NCBI GenBank assembly: GCA_052386455.1 | Contig: JBQTKD010000028.1 | Location: forward strand, 1 to 64,000 | Reading direction: 5' to 3' | DNA length: 64,000 nucleotides | From: JBQTKD01 sp052386455 | GTDB taxonomy: Bacteria > Actinomycetota > Actinomycetes > Sporichthyales > Sporichthyaceae | Shown: positions 8,815-18,458 of the stretch, piece by piece | Numbering within the stretch: position 1 is the stretch's first letter | Layout: each line of letters begins with the position of its first letter | Program-made: the position numbers and the translations under genes | Notes under the pieces: model-generated | What the model was told of the DNA's origin: nothing | Database searches by the model: none | The model's input: the letters and a program-made list of their open reading frames with translations, nothing else

Positions 8815-10026
8815 TTACGAGCCCGCGATGAAGTCGCGGATCACCGGGTAGATCTCGGTCTCCCAGCGGCTGCCGCTGAAAACGCCGTAGTGCCCGACGC
8901 CCTCCTGCAGATGGTGACCGCGACGCTGCACGTTCGGGCAGAGCGCGTGGGCCGCCTCGGTCTGGCCGGGGGAGCAGATGTCGTCCTTGGCGCCCTCGAC
9001 GGTGAGCAGGGCGGTGCGGGCGATCGCGGTCGGGTCCACCGTGCGGCCGGCGACCACGAGCTCGCCGCGCGCGAAGTGGTGCTCCATGAACACCTTCTGC
9101 ACGGTCTCGAGGTAGAACTCCGCGGGCACGTCCATGACCGCGCCGTACTCGTCGTAGAAGTCGCGCGTCGCCGCGGCCTTCTCCGTCTCCCCGGTCACCA
9201 GATCCCGGTACATGTCCCGGTGCGCGATCAGGTGCCGCTTGCGGTTCATCGACATGAACGCGGCGAGTTGCACGAAGCCGGGGTAGACCTTGCGCCCGGC
9301 ACCGGCGTAGCGGCCGGGCACGGTGGTGATCAGCCGCTTCTCGAACGAGGAGAGTGGCCGACGCTCGGCCATCAGGTTGATCCGGTTGGGGTTCACGCGC
9401 GTGTCGATCGGGCCGGCGATCAGCGTCATGCTCGCCGGCTGCGCCGGGTCGTCGTCCGCGGCGAGCAGGGACACCGCCGCGAGCACCGGCACGGCCGGCT
9501 GGCACACCGAGACCACGTGCGCGCCGGGGCCGAGCCTGCGCAGCGCGTTCTGCACGTGCGCGATGTACTGGTCGAAGCCGAACGCGCCTTCGTCGGCGGG
9601 GATGTCTCGAGCGTTGTGCCAGTCGAGCACGTACACGTCGTGGTCGGGCAGCAGCGTGCGGATGGTCGGGCGGATCAGGGTGGTGAAGTGCCCGGACATC
9701 GGACCGACGACGAGCACCTTCGGCTGGTCCGGGACGCCCTTGTGGAAGTTGATGAGGGTCGCGAACGGCGTTTCCCACCGCGCGCGTTCGGTGACGAGGA
9801 CCTGCATGTCGCCGACGGGAACCGAGGCGATGCCGAACTCCGGGTGCACGTGCGTCGGGCGGGCCTTCGCGGCGATTTCGCAGGCCGCGCGCAGGTGCCG
9901 GACGGTGTGGGTCTTGGCGAGGGGCTTCGGAGCCCTGGTGAGAGCTCTCGCGGTCACTCGAGAGGCGGCGACGGCGGGCGAGCCCAGCCGGCGGTTGAGT
10001 TCGTAACCCGCGTAGAGCATCGACAT
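8815..10026 (-). CDS. phaZ: Intracellular polyhydroxyalkanoate depolymerase
   Basis: A 403-residue alpha/beta hydrolase of the intracellular PHA depolymerase family (PhaZ1 type). It has the family's VLVVGPMSGHFTTLIR segment, a DVYVLDWHNARDIP strand and a nucleophile elbow SVCQPAVP with cysteine (about residue 175) in place of serine. That cysteine is normal for this family. C-terminal GHYGVFSG supplies the catalytic-histidine motif. It would mobilise stored polyhydroxybutyrate, feeding acetoacetyl-CoA to beta-oxidation. The ATG at 10026 with GAAGGAG five bases upstream is chosen over longer versions. It is transcribed alone after the kgd block. Confidence 0.9.
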   Translation of the reverse strand: MSMLYAGYELNRRLGSPAVAASRVTARALTRAPKPLAKTHTVRHLRAACEIAAKARPTHVHPEFGIASVPVGDMQVLVTERARWETPFATLINFHKGVPDQPKVLVVGPMSGHFTTLIRPTIRTLLPDHDVYVLDWHNARDIPADEGAFGFDQYIAHVQNALRRLGPGAHVVSVCQPAVPVLAAVSLLAADDDPAQPASMTLIAGPIDTRVNPNRINLMAERRPLSSFEKRLITTVPGRYAGAGRKVYPGFVQLAAFMSMNRKRHLIAHRDMYRDLVTGETEKAAATRDFYDEYGAVMDVPAEFYLETVQKVFMEHHFARGELVVAGRTVDPTAIARTALLTVEGAKDDICSPGQTEAAHALCPNVQRRGHHLQEGVGHYGVFSGSRWETEIYPVIRDFIAGS

Positions 10027-10126
10027 CTCGACTCCTTCGGAAAAGTGATCCGAAGCACAAGTTACTCGAAAGTAGTACTGGGCGGTAGGTACTCCTGAGT
10101 ATGTTCCCACCGGCGATTCGCGGCGC

Positions 10127-10303
10127 TCAGTCCTCGTCGTCGTCGAGACGTGCGATCCAGGTGGCCAGACGCTCGATCGGGATCTCGAACTCTGGGTTGA
10201 GATCGACGAACTCCTGCAGCCGCGCGGCGAGCCAGGCCAGGTCCACCTGCTCCTCGCCGCGCCGCGCGATCAGCTCTTCGATGCCGCGATCGGTGAAGTA
10301 CAC
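10127..10303 (-). CDS. DUF6104 family small protein
   Basis: A 58-residue acidic protein starting at a GTG (10303). It opens with YFTDRGIEELIARRGEE, continues with LAARLQEFVDLNPEFEIP and ends with a DDDED tail. This matches the small DUF6104 family, which in Actinobacteria commonly sits directly downstream of the 2-oxoglutarate dehydrogenase-like gene; here the gap to kgd is eight bases, so it is almost certainly co-transcribed with it. No function is known. The conserved linkage suggests a role with Kgd, but that is inference. Confidence 0.85.
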   Translation of the reverse strand: MYFTDRGIEELIARRGEEQVDLAWLAARLQEFVDLNPEFEIPIERLATWIARLDDDED

Positions 10304-10311
10304 GGCCGGTC

Positions 10312-13300
10312 CTAGTTGGCGAAGGCCTGCTCGAGGAGCAGGTTCTGCTCGTACTCGTGCACCGAGTGCGAGCCGACGGCCGGTGCCGAGGACGCCGAAC
10401 GGGACACGCGCTTGAGGGTGCGCCCACCGAGGTGCTCGGTGAGGTTGAGCGCCATGAACGGCCAGGCGCCCTGGTTGGCCGCCTCCTCCTGCACCCACCG
10501 CAGTTCGGCGGCGTTCGGGTACGTGGCCAGCGCCGCCTCGATGTCGGCCAGGGGCAGCGGGTAGAGCTGCTCGACGCGGACGATCGCGGTGTCGGTGCGT
10601 TCGTTCGTATCCCGGTACGCGGCGAGGTCGTAGTAGACCTTGCCGGTGCACAGGAGCACCCTGCGCACCGCCGCGGGGTCCGCCTTGGCGTCGCCGATCA
10701 CCGGCTGGAAGTGGCCGGAGGTGAAGTCGCCCGGTTCGGACACCGCGGCGCGGTGGCGCAGCAGCGACTTCGGCGTGAAGACGATCAGCGGGCGGTGGTG
10801 CGGCGAGAGCGTCTGCCACCGGAGCAGGTGGAAGTGGTTCGCCGGCGTCGTCGGGATCGCGACGGTCATGTTGTCCTGCGCGCAGAGCTGCAGGAAGCGC
10901 TCCGGGCGGCCCGACGAGTGGTCCGGGCCCTGGCCCTCCATGCCGTGCGGCAGCAGCAGGACGACGCCGGAGCGCTGGCCCCACTTCTGCTCGCCGGAGG
11001 AGATGAACTCGTCGATGATCGACTGGGCGCCGTTGACGAAGTCGCCGAACTGCGCCTCCCAGAGCACCAGCGCGTCGGGCCGGGCGACGGAGTATCCGTA
11101 CTCGAAGCCGAGCGCCGCGTACTCCGAGAGCAGCGAGTCGTAGACGTAGCCGGGGGCCTGGTCCGGAGAGAGGTGCGCGAGCGGGAGGTACTCCGCGCCG
11201 GTGACCCGGTCGATGAGCACCGAGTGCCGCTGGGTGAACGTGCCGCGGCGCGAGTCCTGGCCGGCCAGGCGCACCGGGCGTCCGTCGAGCATGAGCGAGC
11301 CGAGGGCGATGAGCTCGCCGAAGCCCCAGTCGATGTTGCCGGTCTCGATCATCGACGCCCGCTTCTGCAGCAGCGGCGCCACGCGCGGGTGGACCGTGAA
11401 GCCCTCGGGCAGCGAGACCTGCGACTCGACGATCCGCTTCAGCGCCTCGTGGCTGATCGCGGTGGCCGTACCGGCCGGCGCCGTCGGCACGTTGTACGTG
11501 GCCGGGACCGTCGTCGGAGTCGTCTGAACGCCGCGGGTCTCCGCGAACACCTTCTCGAGCTGGTCGCGGAAGTCCTTCAGCGCCGCCTCGGCCTCGTCGA
11601 GGGTGATGTCGCCGCGGCCGATGAGCGCCTCGGTGTAGAGCTTGCGGATCGAGCGCTTCGCGTCGATCAGGTCGTACATCAGCGGCTGGGTCATCGAGGG
11701 GTCGTCGCCCTCGTTGTGACCGCGGCGCCGGTAGCAGATCATGTCGATGACGACGTCCTTCTTGAACGCCTGGCGGAAGTCGAAGGCCAGGCGTGCGACG
11801 CGCACGCAGGCCTCCGGGTCGTCGCCGTTGACGTGGAAGATCGGCGCCTGCACGGTCCGCGCCACGTCGGTGGCGTAGAGGCTGGACCGGGACGAGGTCG
11901 GCGCAGTGGTGAAGCCGACCTGGTTGTTCACGACGATGTGGACGGTGCCGCCGGTGCGGTACCCGCGCAGCTGGGAGAGCTCCAGGGTCTCCGCGACGAC
12001 GCCCTGGCCGGCGAAGGCCGCGTCGCCGTGCAGCAGGACCGGCAGGACGGTGAAGCCGGTGATGCCGCGGTCGAGGATGTCCTGCTTCGCGCGGACGATG
12101 CCCTCGAGCACGGGGTTCACGGCCTCGAGGTGCGACGGGTTCGCCGCGAGGCTGACGCGGGTCTGGCTGCCGTCGTATGCGGTGTAGGTGCCCTCCGCGC
12201 CGAGGTGGTACTTCACGTCGCCGGAGCCGTGCATCGACTTCGGGTCGATGTTGCCCTCGAACTCGCGGAAGATCTGGCCGTAGCTCTTGCCGACGACGTT
12301 CGCGAGCACGTTCAGGCGCCCGCGGTGCGGCATGCCGATGCCGACCTCGTCCAGGCCGTCCTGCGCCGCGGCGGCCAGGACCGCGTCGAGCAGCGCGATG
12401 ACGGACTCGCCGCCTTCGAGCGAGAAGCGCTTCTGGCCGACGTACTTGGTCTGCAGGAAGGTCTCGAACGCCTCGGCCTCGTTGAGCTTGCGCAGGATCC
12501 GCAACTGCTCCTCGCGCGGCACGCGGTCCGGGACCCGCTCGACGCGCTCCTGGATCCATCCCCGCTCGCGCGGGTTCTGCATGTGCATGTACTCGATGCC
12601 GATCGTGCGGCAGTACGAGTCCCGCAGCACGCCGAGGATCTCGCGCAGCTTCATCAGGCCCGCGAGGGCGAAGCCGGTGCCGGAGACGAACTCGCGGTCG
12701 AGATCCCACAGCGTCAGGCCGTGGGTGACGATGTCGAGGTCCGGGTGGCTGCGCTGGCGGTACTCGAGCGGGTCGGTGTCGGCCATCAGGTGGCCGCGGG
12801 TCCGGTAGGCGTGGATCAGCTCGTGCACCCTGGCCTGCTTGGAGACCTGGTCCTCGTGGGAGGCCGAGATGTCGGTCTCCCAGCGGATCGGGGTGTACGG
12901 GATCCGCAGCGAACGGAAGATCGCGTCGAAGAACTCGTCCTCGCCGAGCAGCAGCTGGTGCAGGCGGCGCAGGAACTCGCCGGACTGCGCGCCCTGGATG
13001 ATCCGATGGTCGTACGTCGAGGTCAGCGTCATGACCTTGCTGACGGCCATCGCGGCCAGGGTCTCCGGGGAGGCGCCCTGGTACTCGGCCGGGTACTCCA
13101 TCGAGCCGACGCCGATGATCGAGCCCTGACCCTGCATGAGGCGCGGCACCGAGTGGACGGTACCGATCGTGCCGGGGTTGGTGATCGAGATCGTGGTGCC
13201 GGCGAAGTCGTCGACGGTCAGCTTGTTCGCGCGGGCGCGGCGCACGATGTCCTCGTAGGCGGCCCAGAAGGTCGCGAAGTCCAAGGTGTCCGCGGCCTTG

Positions 13301-14031
13301 ATCGACGGGACCACCAGTGTCCGGGACCCGTCGGACTTCACCAGGTCGATCGCGATGCCCAGGTTCACGTGGGCGGGGATCGAGATGGCGGGCTTGCCGT
13401 CGGACTGAACGAACGAGGCGTTCATGACCGGCACCGCTTCGACCGCCTTGACCAGCGCGTAGCCGATCAGGTGGGTGAAGGACACCTTGCCGCCGCGGGA
13501 GCGGCGCAGGTGGTTGTTGATCACGATGCGGTTGTCGACGAGCAGCTTCGCGGGGACCGTGCGAACCGAGGTGGCCGTGGGCACCTCGAGGCTGGCCTCC
13601 ATGTTCACCACGACGCGGGCGGCGGGACCGCGGAGCGTGCTGACCTCGGCCGTGCCGTCCAGGGCGGCGGCCGGCGCCTTGGCGGGCTCGGCGGGCGCGG
13701 GCGGGTCGGCCGGGATCGGGGCGGCCGCGGCTGCCGGGGCGGCGACGGGCAGGGGGGCCGGTGCGGGAGCCGGCGCGGACGCAGGGGCGGGCGCGGCCGG
13801 AGCCGGGGGTGCCGTCGGCGCCGGAATCGCCGCGGGTGCCGGCGGGGCGGCCGCGGGGGCACCGGCCGCCACCGGCCGGTTGCCGTTGTCCGGCTGGTAG
13901 TCGGCGAAGAAGTCCCACCACGCCCGGTCGACGGACTCCGGGTCGGTCAAATACTGCTGGTAGATCTCGTCTACCAACCACTCGTTGGGCCCGAAGCCGG
14001 CCATCGGATCGGATTGGGGGTTCGGAGACAC
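10312..14031 (-). CDS. kgd: Multifunctional 2-oxoglutarate metabolism enzyme (E1/E2 fusion)
   Basis: About 1,239 residues with the actinobacterial Kgd/OdhA architecture. A short N-terminal segment (FGPNEWLVDEIYQQYL) is followed by an Ala/Pro-rich linker to about residue 110. A lipoate-less acyltransferase domain of E2 type follows, to about residue 340, with the catalytic YDHRIIQG motif. The rest is the thiamine-diphosphate E1 part (GMPHRGRLNVLANV, HNEGDDPSMTQPLMY). It catalyses 2-oxoglutarate decarboxylation and succinyl transfer in the TCA cycle and would use Lpd and a separate E2 elsewhere. The GTG at 14031 is taken as start (GGAAGAGG upstream, spacing about 11); a TTG 24 bases further up is possible. 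Regulation by an FHA protein of the GarA type is known for relatives. Confidence 0.95.
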   Translation of the reverse strand: MSPNPQSDPMAGFGPNEWLVDEIYQQYLTDPESVDRAWWDFFADYQPDNGNRPVAAGAPAAAPPAPAAIPAPTAPPAPAAPAPASAPAPAPAPLPVAAPAAAAAPIPADPPAPAEPAKAPAAALDGTAEVSTLRGPAARVVVNMEASLEVPTATSVRTVPAKLLVDNRIVINNHLRRSRGGKVSFTHLIGYALVKAVEAVPVMNASFVQSDGKPAISIPAHVNLGIAIDLVKSDGSRTLVVPSIKAADTLDFATFWAAYEDIVRRARANKLTVDDFAGTTISITNPGTIGTVHSVPRLMQGQGSIIGVGSMEYPAEYQGASPETLAAMAVSKVMTLTSTYDHRIIQGAQSGEFLRRLHQLLLGEDEFFDAIFRSLRIPYTPIRWETDISASHEDQVSKQARVHELIHAYRTRGHLMADTDPLEYRQRSHPDLDIVTHGLTLWDLDREFVSGTGFALAGLMKLREILGVLRDSYCRTIGIEYMHMQNPRERGWIQERVERVPDRVPREEQLRILRKLNEAEAFETFLQTKYVGQKRFSLEGGESVIALLDAVLAAAAQDGLDEVGIGMPHRGRLNVLANVVGKSYGQIFREFEGNIDPKSMHGSGDVKYHLGAEGTYTAYDGSQTRVSLAANPSHLEAVNPVLEGIVRAKQDILDRGITGFTVLPVLLHGDAAFAGQGVVAETLELSQLRGYRTGGTVHIVVNNQVGFTTAPTSSRSSLYATDVARTVQAPIFHVNGDDPEACVRVARLAFDFRQAFKKDVVIDMICYRRRGHNEGDDPSMTQPLMYDLIDAKRSIRKLYTEALIGRGDITLDEAEAALKDFRDQLEKVFAETRGVQTTPTTVPATYNVPTAPAGTATAISHEALKRIVESQVSLPEGFTVHPRVAPLLQKRASMIETGNIDWGFGELIALGSLMLDGRPVRLAGQDSRRGTFTQRHSVLIDRVTGAEYLPLAHLSPDQAPGYVYDSLLSEYAALGFEYGYSVARPDALVLWEAQFGDFVNGAQSIIDEFISSGEQKWGQRSGVVLLLPHGMEGQGPDHSSGRPERFLQLCAQDNMTVAIPTTPANHFHLLRWQTLSPHHRPLIVFTPKSLLRHRAAVSEPGDFTSGHFQPVIGDAKADPAAVRRVLLCTGKVYYDLAAYRDTNERTDTAIVRVEQLYPLPLADIEAALATYPNAAELRWVQEEAANQGAWPFMALNLTEHLGGRTLKRVSRSASSAPAVGSHSVHEYEQNLLLEQAFAN

Positions 14032-14200
14032 GAGTGGTTCGACCTCTTCCGGCAATGCGTGCGACGGGAGCGCGAAGATTCTGGGTGGCTACCCCAGGGT
14101 AGTCCTTTGGATTGCTTCGTAGCCCTCGGCGCAGCGGCCGACTCACCCGGCCGGCGCAGCGGAGTTAACTCACAGTGACGCGCCGGTGATGTGAGCCTGT

Positions 14201-15745
14201 TCAGGCCAGGTCGGCGAGGATCCGTCGGGCGCTGTTGTGTCCCGCCGCGCCAATCACCGACCCGGCCGGGTGGCATCCCGCCGAGCCCGCGTAGAGGCCC
14301 GGTACCCCGGTGGCGTAGGGCATCCGGGCGTCGAACGCGACCGTGTTGTCGACGTGGTGGATGTGGCCGCCGCTGATCCCGAAGTGGGACGCGATGCCGG
14401 GCGGCGGGAGGGGAAACGTATCGACGACGCCGGCGCTCGTTCCGGGCGCGAACGTGTCGCAGATCTCGAGCAAATGGGCGACGTAGTTCGCCTGTTCGGC
14501 CGTCCAACTGGAGCCGGCGGGCTGGTGGGGCACGGACTGGACGAACAGCGCGGAGGAGTGCCGGCCGGCGTCGTCGGAGAGCGACTCGTCGACGGTGGTG
14601 TGCAGGTACCACTCGATGGTGGGGAACTCGGGCAGCCGCCCGGCCCGCACGTCCGCCCACATGGATCGGACGGCATCGAGCGGGCGGTCTGCTCCGGGCA
14701 GCAGGTGGACCGTGGCGCCGCCGGGGGAGCGGCCGCCGAGGCCGGGGAAGGTCGGCGGGCGGTCCAGCGCCAGGTTCACCTTCATGGTGACGCCGGGGCG
14801 GTAGAGGGACTCGAGGCGGCTGGTCAGGTCCGCGGGGAGATCGATCAGGCCGGGAAGGCGGAAGGGGTCGCAGCAGGCCAGCACGACTGGGGCCGCGATC
14901 GCTCCGTCCGCAAGCTCGACGCCGGCGACGACGCCGTCCCGGGTGGCGATGGCCTGGACCGGGGTGTCGGTGTACAGCTCGGCGCCGGCGCGGCGGGCGG
15001 CGTCGGCCAGCGCCGCGGCGACGGTTCCCATCCCGCCGCGGACGATCGCCCAGACGCCCTCCGAACCGGGAAGGCGGCCCATGTTGTGGGCGAGGAAGTT
15101 GTGGCCGGTGCCGGGGTCGTCGACGCCGGCGGCGAGGCCGGAGATGCCGTCGGTGACCGCGTACATCGCAAGCAGGCGCTGCGACACGAACCCGAACCGG
15201 TCCAGGTATTCGACGACGGAGCCGCGACACAGGTCGACGAAGGTCTGGCGCAGAGTCGGCCGGACGTACCGCTCGGCGGTGTCCTCGATCGAGCCGGGCT
15301 CGGCGAGCCAGGCGGGAGCGAGATCGGCCGACAGCTTCGCCAGTTCGGCGTTCAGAGCGGCGTCGGCGCGGGCGTCCGCCGACCCGAAGGCAGCGGCGAG
15401 CTCTCGTTCGTTCGCGGCGGCGTCGGCTCCGAACAGCAGCGAGGGCAGTGCCGATCCGGCCGGGCTCGGCAGCGCGTAGTGCGGATCTCTGGTCAGCACC
15501 GGAAGGTCGAGCCCCAGCTCCGCGACGAGCTCCGGCGGCATGAGCCCCAGCAGGTAGGCGCCCGTCGACTGCCCGAGGCGCGGCGCCTTCGGGAACGGGT
15601 ACTCGGTGCGAGCCGCGCCGCCGAGCACCCCGGCCGCCTCGCAGACGACCACCCGCAGCCCGTCGCGGGCCAGCAGCGTCGCCGCGACGAGGCCGTTGTG
15701 CCCGCCGCCCACGACGACGACGTCGGCGCGCTCGGGCGGTCGCAT
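14201..15745 (-). CDS. Phytoene desaturase-like FAD-dependent oxidoreductase
   Basis: A 514-residue flavoprotein of the phytoene desaturase/NAD(P)-FAD oxidoreductase family. The dinucleotide motif VVVGGGHNGLVAA is at about residues 10-22 and a C-terminal FAD motif (GVPGLYAGSAGCHPAGSV, then AAGHNSAR) closes the fold. Despite the family name, no carotenoid genes are nearby. Its start overlaps the stop of the acyl-CoA synthetase gene by one base (TGATG), so the pair is translationally coupled. A role in oxidising a lipid or polyketide-like acyl substrate activated by the partner is plausible but unproven. Confidence 0.85.
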   Translation of the reverse strand: MRPPERADVVVVGGGHNGLVAATLLARDGLRVVVCEAAGVLGGAARTEYPFPKAPRLGQSTGAYLLGLMPPELVAELGLDLPVLTRDPHYALPSPAGSALPSLLFGADAAANERELAAAFGSADARADAALNAELAKLSADLAPAWLAEPGSIEDTAERYVRPTLRQTFVDLCRGSVVEYLDRFGFVSQRLLAMYAVTDGISGLAAGVDDPGTGHNFLAHNMGRLPGSEGVWAIVRGGMGTVAAALADAARRAGAELYTDTPVQAIATRDGVVAGVELADGAIAAPVVLACCDPFRLPGLIDLPADLTSRLESLYRPGVTMKVNLALDRPPTFPGLGGRSPGGATVHLLPGADRPLDAVRSMWADVRAGRLPEFPTIEWYLHTTVDESLSDDAGRHSSALFVQSVPHQPAGSSWTAEQANYVAHLLEICDTFAPGTSAGVVDTFPLPPPGIASHFGISGGHIHHVDNTVAFDARMPYATGVPGLYAGSAGCHPAGSVIGAAGHNSARRILADLA

Positions 15746-17526
15746 CAGGTGGCGTCGCGCAGGTCGCGGGAGAGGATCTTGCCGGCGGCGTTGCGCGGAA
15801 GCTCGTCGAGGAAGACGACCTCGCGCGGGACGGCGTAGCGGGCGATGCGCTCGCGCACGCAGTCCCGGACGTGGTCGGCGGTCAGCGGGATCCGGGGGTC
15901 GGCGACCAGGAACGCCGCGAGGCGCTGGCCGAACTCCGGGTCGGGCACGCCGACCACGGCGACGTCCACGACGCCGGGCAGGCCCCCGATCACGTCGGCG
16001 ACCTCGCGGCAGAAGACGTTCTCGCCGCCGCAGACGACGAGGTCGTCCTCGCGGCCGTCGACGTAGAGGCGGCCGGCGCCGTCGATGTGGCCGAGGTCTC
16101 CGGTGGCCATCGCGGAGGAGACGAGGGCGGGCACCTCGTCCCCGTCGACGTACCCCTCGAACAGCATGGAGTTGCCGACGAAGATTCGGCCGACCTCGCC
16201 GGGCGAACACTCCTGGCCGTGCTCGTCGAGGATCCGGATCGCGGTGCCCAGGGGCGGCCGCCCGGCCGTTCCGGGGTCGGCGGCGAGATCCTCCGGCGTC
16301 GCGATGCTGACCCAGGACACTTCGGTGGAGCCGTAGAGGTTGTGCAGGACATCGCCGAACCGCTCGCGGACTCCGGCGACCGTGCGCGGTGCCAGGGCCG
16401 AGCCGCTGGAGAGTACGAGGCGCAGAGCGGCGGTCGTGGTGTGGGCGGGGACTCCCAGCATGCGATTGAGCATCACCGGGACGACGAACAACTGCTCGAC
16501 TCGGTGTTCCGCCATGGCGGCGAGCAGCGACTCGGCGTCGAAGTGCCGCTGCAGGACGACGGGGGAGCGCAGGGCGAAGGCGAGGGTGAGCCCGCCCAGT
16601 CCCCAGGCGTGGAACAGAGGTGCGGGGATCGCCGTGACGGCGCCCGCGCGCAGCGGGATCCGGCCGAGCAGGCCGATCACGGCGATCAGGCCGCCGATCG
16701 GGGAGACGTCCGGGCGGGCGGCGCCCTTCGGCGTCCCGGTGGTGCCGGAGGTGAGGAGGATCAGGCGGCCGGGCCGATCGGGCTTGCGCAGTTCGCGGCC
16801 GGGCCGTGCCGTGGCGAGCAGTTCCTCGAGGGTGCCGGAGATCGATGCGCTGTCGTGCCACGCGGTCAGCACGTCGAGGTCCAGCGGCAGGGTGGGCGGC
16901 AGCGGGAGATCGGCGTCGGCGACGAGCAACCGCAGGCGCTGCGCGGTGGCGACCCGCTCCACGGCCGCGGGGCCGGCGGCCGTGTTGAGCAGCACGACGT
17001 CGACGCCGACGCGGGCGGCCGCGAGCAGACACTCGACGAGCCCGGAGTGGTTGCGGCACAGGACCCCGACGCGGTCGCCCGGCCCGAGGCCGAGGTCCGC
17101 GAAGCCGACGGCGAGCCGCCGGCCGCGGGAGTCGAGCTCGGCCCAGCTGCGGGTGCCGTCGTCGTCGACGATCGCGACGTCGTACGGGTGCAGCGCGGCG
17201 GCGATGGCGACCGCACCGGGCAGGTTCGCGCCCTCGGAGCGCAGCACGCGGAGTTGACGCCCGATCAGCTGGGGCCGCGTCAGTTCCACGATGCCGCTGG
17301 CGGCGGTGGCGCGGACGGTCGAGGCGATCTCGCCGGCGTTCCGGACGACGAACTCGGCGGCTCCGAGGGCTCGCAGGGGAGCCGTTGCGGCCGAATAGGC
17401 CAGCCCTGTCAGCCGGCGTGGCTCCACAAACCGGGACAAACCGGACGCGCCAACAACCATTTCGGCTGTCGTGCGCAACGGTCTTGACACCGCCGCGTGG
17501 AGGATGCGTAGGCCGGTGTCGATCAC
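15745..17526 (-). CDS. Long-chain acyl-CoA/acyl-AMP synthetase
   Basis: A 593-residue ANL-superfamily adenylating enzyme. The P-loop LILLTSGTTGTPKG is near residue 245, a YGSTE motif follows, then ATGDLGHID, and the C-terminal catalytic lysine sits in RNAAGKILSRDL. It activates a carboxylic acid with ATP to an acyl-adenylate and then the CoA thioester, or passes the acyl group to another carrier. The GTG at 17526 with GGAAGGG eight bases upstream is preferred. An N-terminal extension of about 90 residues precedes the adenylation domain. It lies divergent to the mce operon, and FadD-type enzymes often serve lipids imported by Mce; that link is inferred from position only. Confidence 0.9.
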   Translation of the reverse strand: MIDTGLRILHAAVSRPLRTTAEMVVGASGLSRFVEPRRLTGLAYSAATAPLRALGAAEFVVRNAGEIASTVRATAASGIVELTRPQLIGRQLRVLRSEGANLPGAVAIAAALHPYDVAIVDDDGTRSWAELDSRGRRLAVGFADLGLGPGDRVGVLCRNHSGLVECLLAAARVGVDVVLLNTAAGPAAVERVATAQRLRLLVADADLPLPPTLPLDLDVLTAWHDSASISGTLEELLATARPGRELRKPDRPGRLILLTSGTTGTPKGAARPDVSPIGGLIAVIGLLGRIPLRAGAVTAIPAPLFHAWGLGGLTLAFALRSPVVLQRHFDAESLLAAMAEHRVEQLFVVPVMLNRMLGVPAHTTTAALRLVLSSGSALAPRTVAGVRERFGDVLHNLYGSTEVSWVSIATPEDLAADPGTAGRPPLGTAIRILDEHGQECSPGEVGRIFVGNSMLFEGYVDGDEVPALVSSAMATGDLGHIDGAGRLYVDGREDDLVVCGGENVFCREVADVIGGLPGVVDVAVVGVPDPEFGQRLAAFLVADPRIPLTADHVRDCVRERIARYAVPREVVFLDELPRNAAGKILSRDLRDAT

Positions 17527-17642
17527 TCGCGGAACCCTTCCATCGGTTCCCGACCCTACTGGCGGTAATGCACACAATCGGCGCAGGTAGGCTGCGGCAT
17601 TCGCAGGTCTCGCCGTAGCGACCGAGGGAGCGTCCCTTCCCT

Positions 17643-18458
17643 ATGTCTGGCACCGTCCCGCAGCGTCTTCGGCTGCCCGGCCCGGTCGACCGGTCGCTGG
17701 TCACCGTCGGCGAGCTGGCGTCGATGTCGGGGACGATCGTGCGCTACGGCGTCTCGGATCTGGTCCGCGGCAAGTTCCCCTGGCGCGAGTTCGTCCTGCA
17801 GGCCTGGTTCGTCACCAGCGTCTCGCTGCTGCCCGCCCTGCTGGTCGCGATCCCGTTCGGGATCATCGTCGCGATCAACGTGGGGTCGCTGGCCGCGCAG
17901 GTCGGGGCCACCTCCTTCGTCGGGGCGGTCAACGGCCTCGGCGTCATCCGCGAGGGCGCGCCGGTCGTGACGGCGCTGCTGCTCGCCGGCGCCGCCGGGT
18001 CCGCGATCTGCTCCGACCTCGGGGCGCGCACCATCCGCGACGAGATCGAGGCCATGGAGGTCATGGCGGTCTCCCCGCTGCGGCGCCTGGTCGTGCCGCG
18101 CGTGGCCGCGCTGACGATGGTCGGCGTGCTGCTCTGTTCGGTCGTCGCCATGACCGGCGTGGCCGCCGGCTATCTGTTCAACGTCTACGTGCAGAACGGC
18201 ACCGCGGGCGCGTATCTGTCCTCGTTCACGTCGTTCGCCGCCGCGGGGGACTTCGTCGTCGCCGAGATCAAGGCCGCGGTGTTCGGCTTCATCGCCGCGA
18301 TCGTCGCGGCGCACAAGGGGCTGCACGCCAAGGGCGGCCCGAAGGGCGTCGCCGACGCGGTCAACCAGTCCGTCGTGCTCACCTTCCTGCTGCTGTTCAG
18401 CACCAACATCGTGCTCACCCAGGCGTACCTGCTGATCGCACCGCCGAAGGTGGTCTGA
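17643..18458 (+). CDS. yrbEA: MlaE/YrbE-family ABC permease A of Mce importer
   Basis: A 271-residue permease with five to six hydrophobic segments and the MlaE-family coupling signature RDEIEAMEVMAVSP around residue 135. YrbE proteins form the inner-membrane channel of Mce lipid importers, driven by the ATPase MceG/Mkl, which is not encoded in this window. It is the first gene of the operon; the 116 bases before it are shared with the divergent acyl-CoA synthetase and contain a TAGGCT that could act as a -10 element. Start ATG follows GGGAGCGTCCCTTCCCT, with only modest ribosome-site complementarity. Confidence 0.93.
   Translation: MSGTVPQRLRLPGPVDRSLVTVGELASMSGTIVRYGVSDLVRGKFPWREFVLQAWFVTSVSLLPALLVAIPFGIIVAINVGSLAAQVGATSFVGAVNGLGVIREGAPVVTALLLAGAAGSAICSDLGARTIRDEIEAMEVMAVSPLRRLVVPRVAALTMVGVLLCSVVAMTGVAAGYLFNVYVQNGTAGAYLSSFTSFAAAGDFVVAEIKAAVFGFIAAIVAAHKGLHAKGGPKGVADAVNQSVVLTFLLLFSTNIVLTQAYLLIAPPKVV

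Noticed and set aside
10357..14178. Very long open frame on the plus strand opposite kgd
   Set aside because: It is antisense to a clear enzyme and rich in Arg, Gly, Val and Asp as expected from high-GC shadow frames; no domain is seen.
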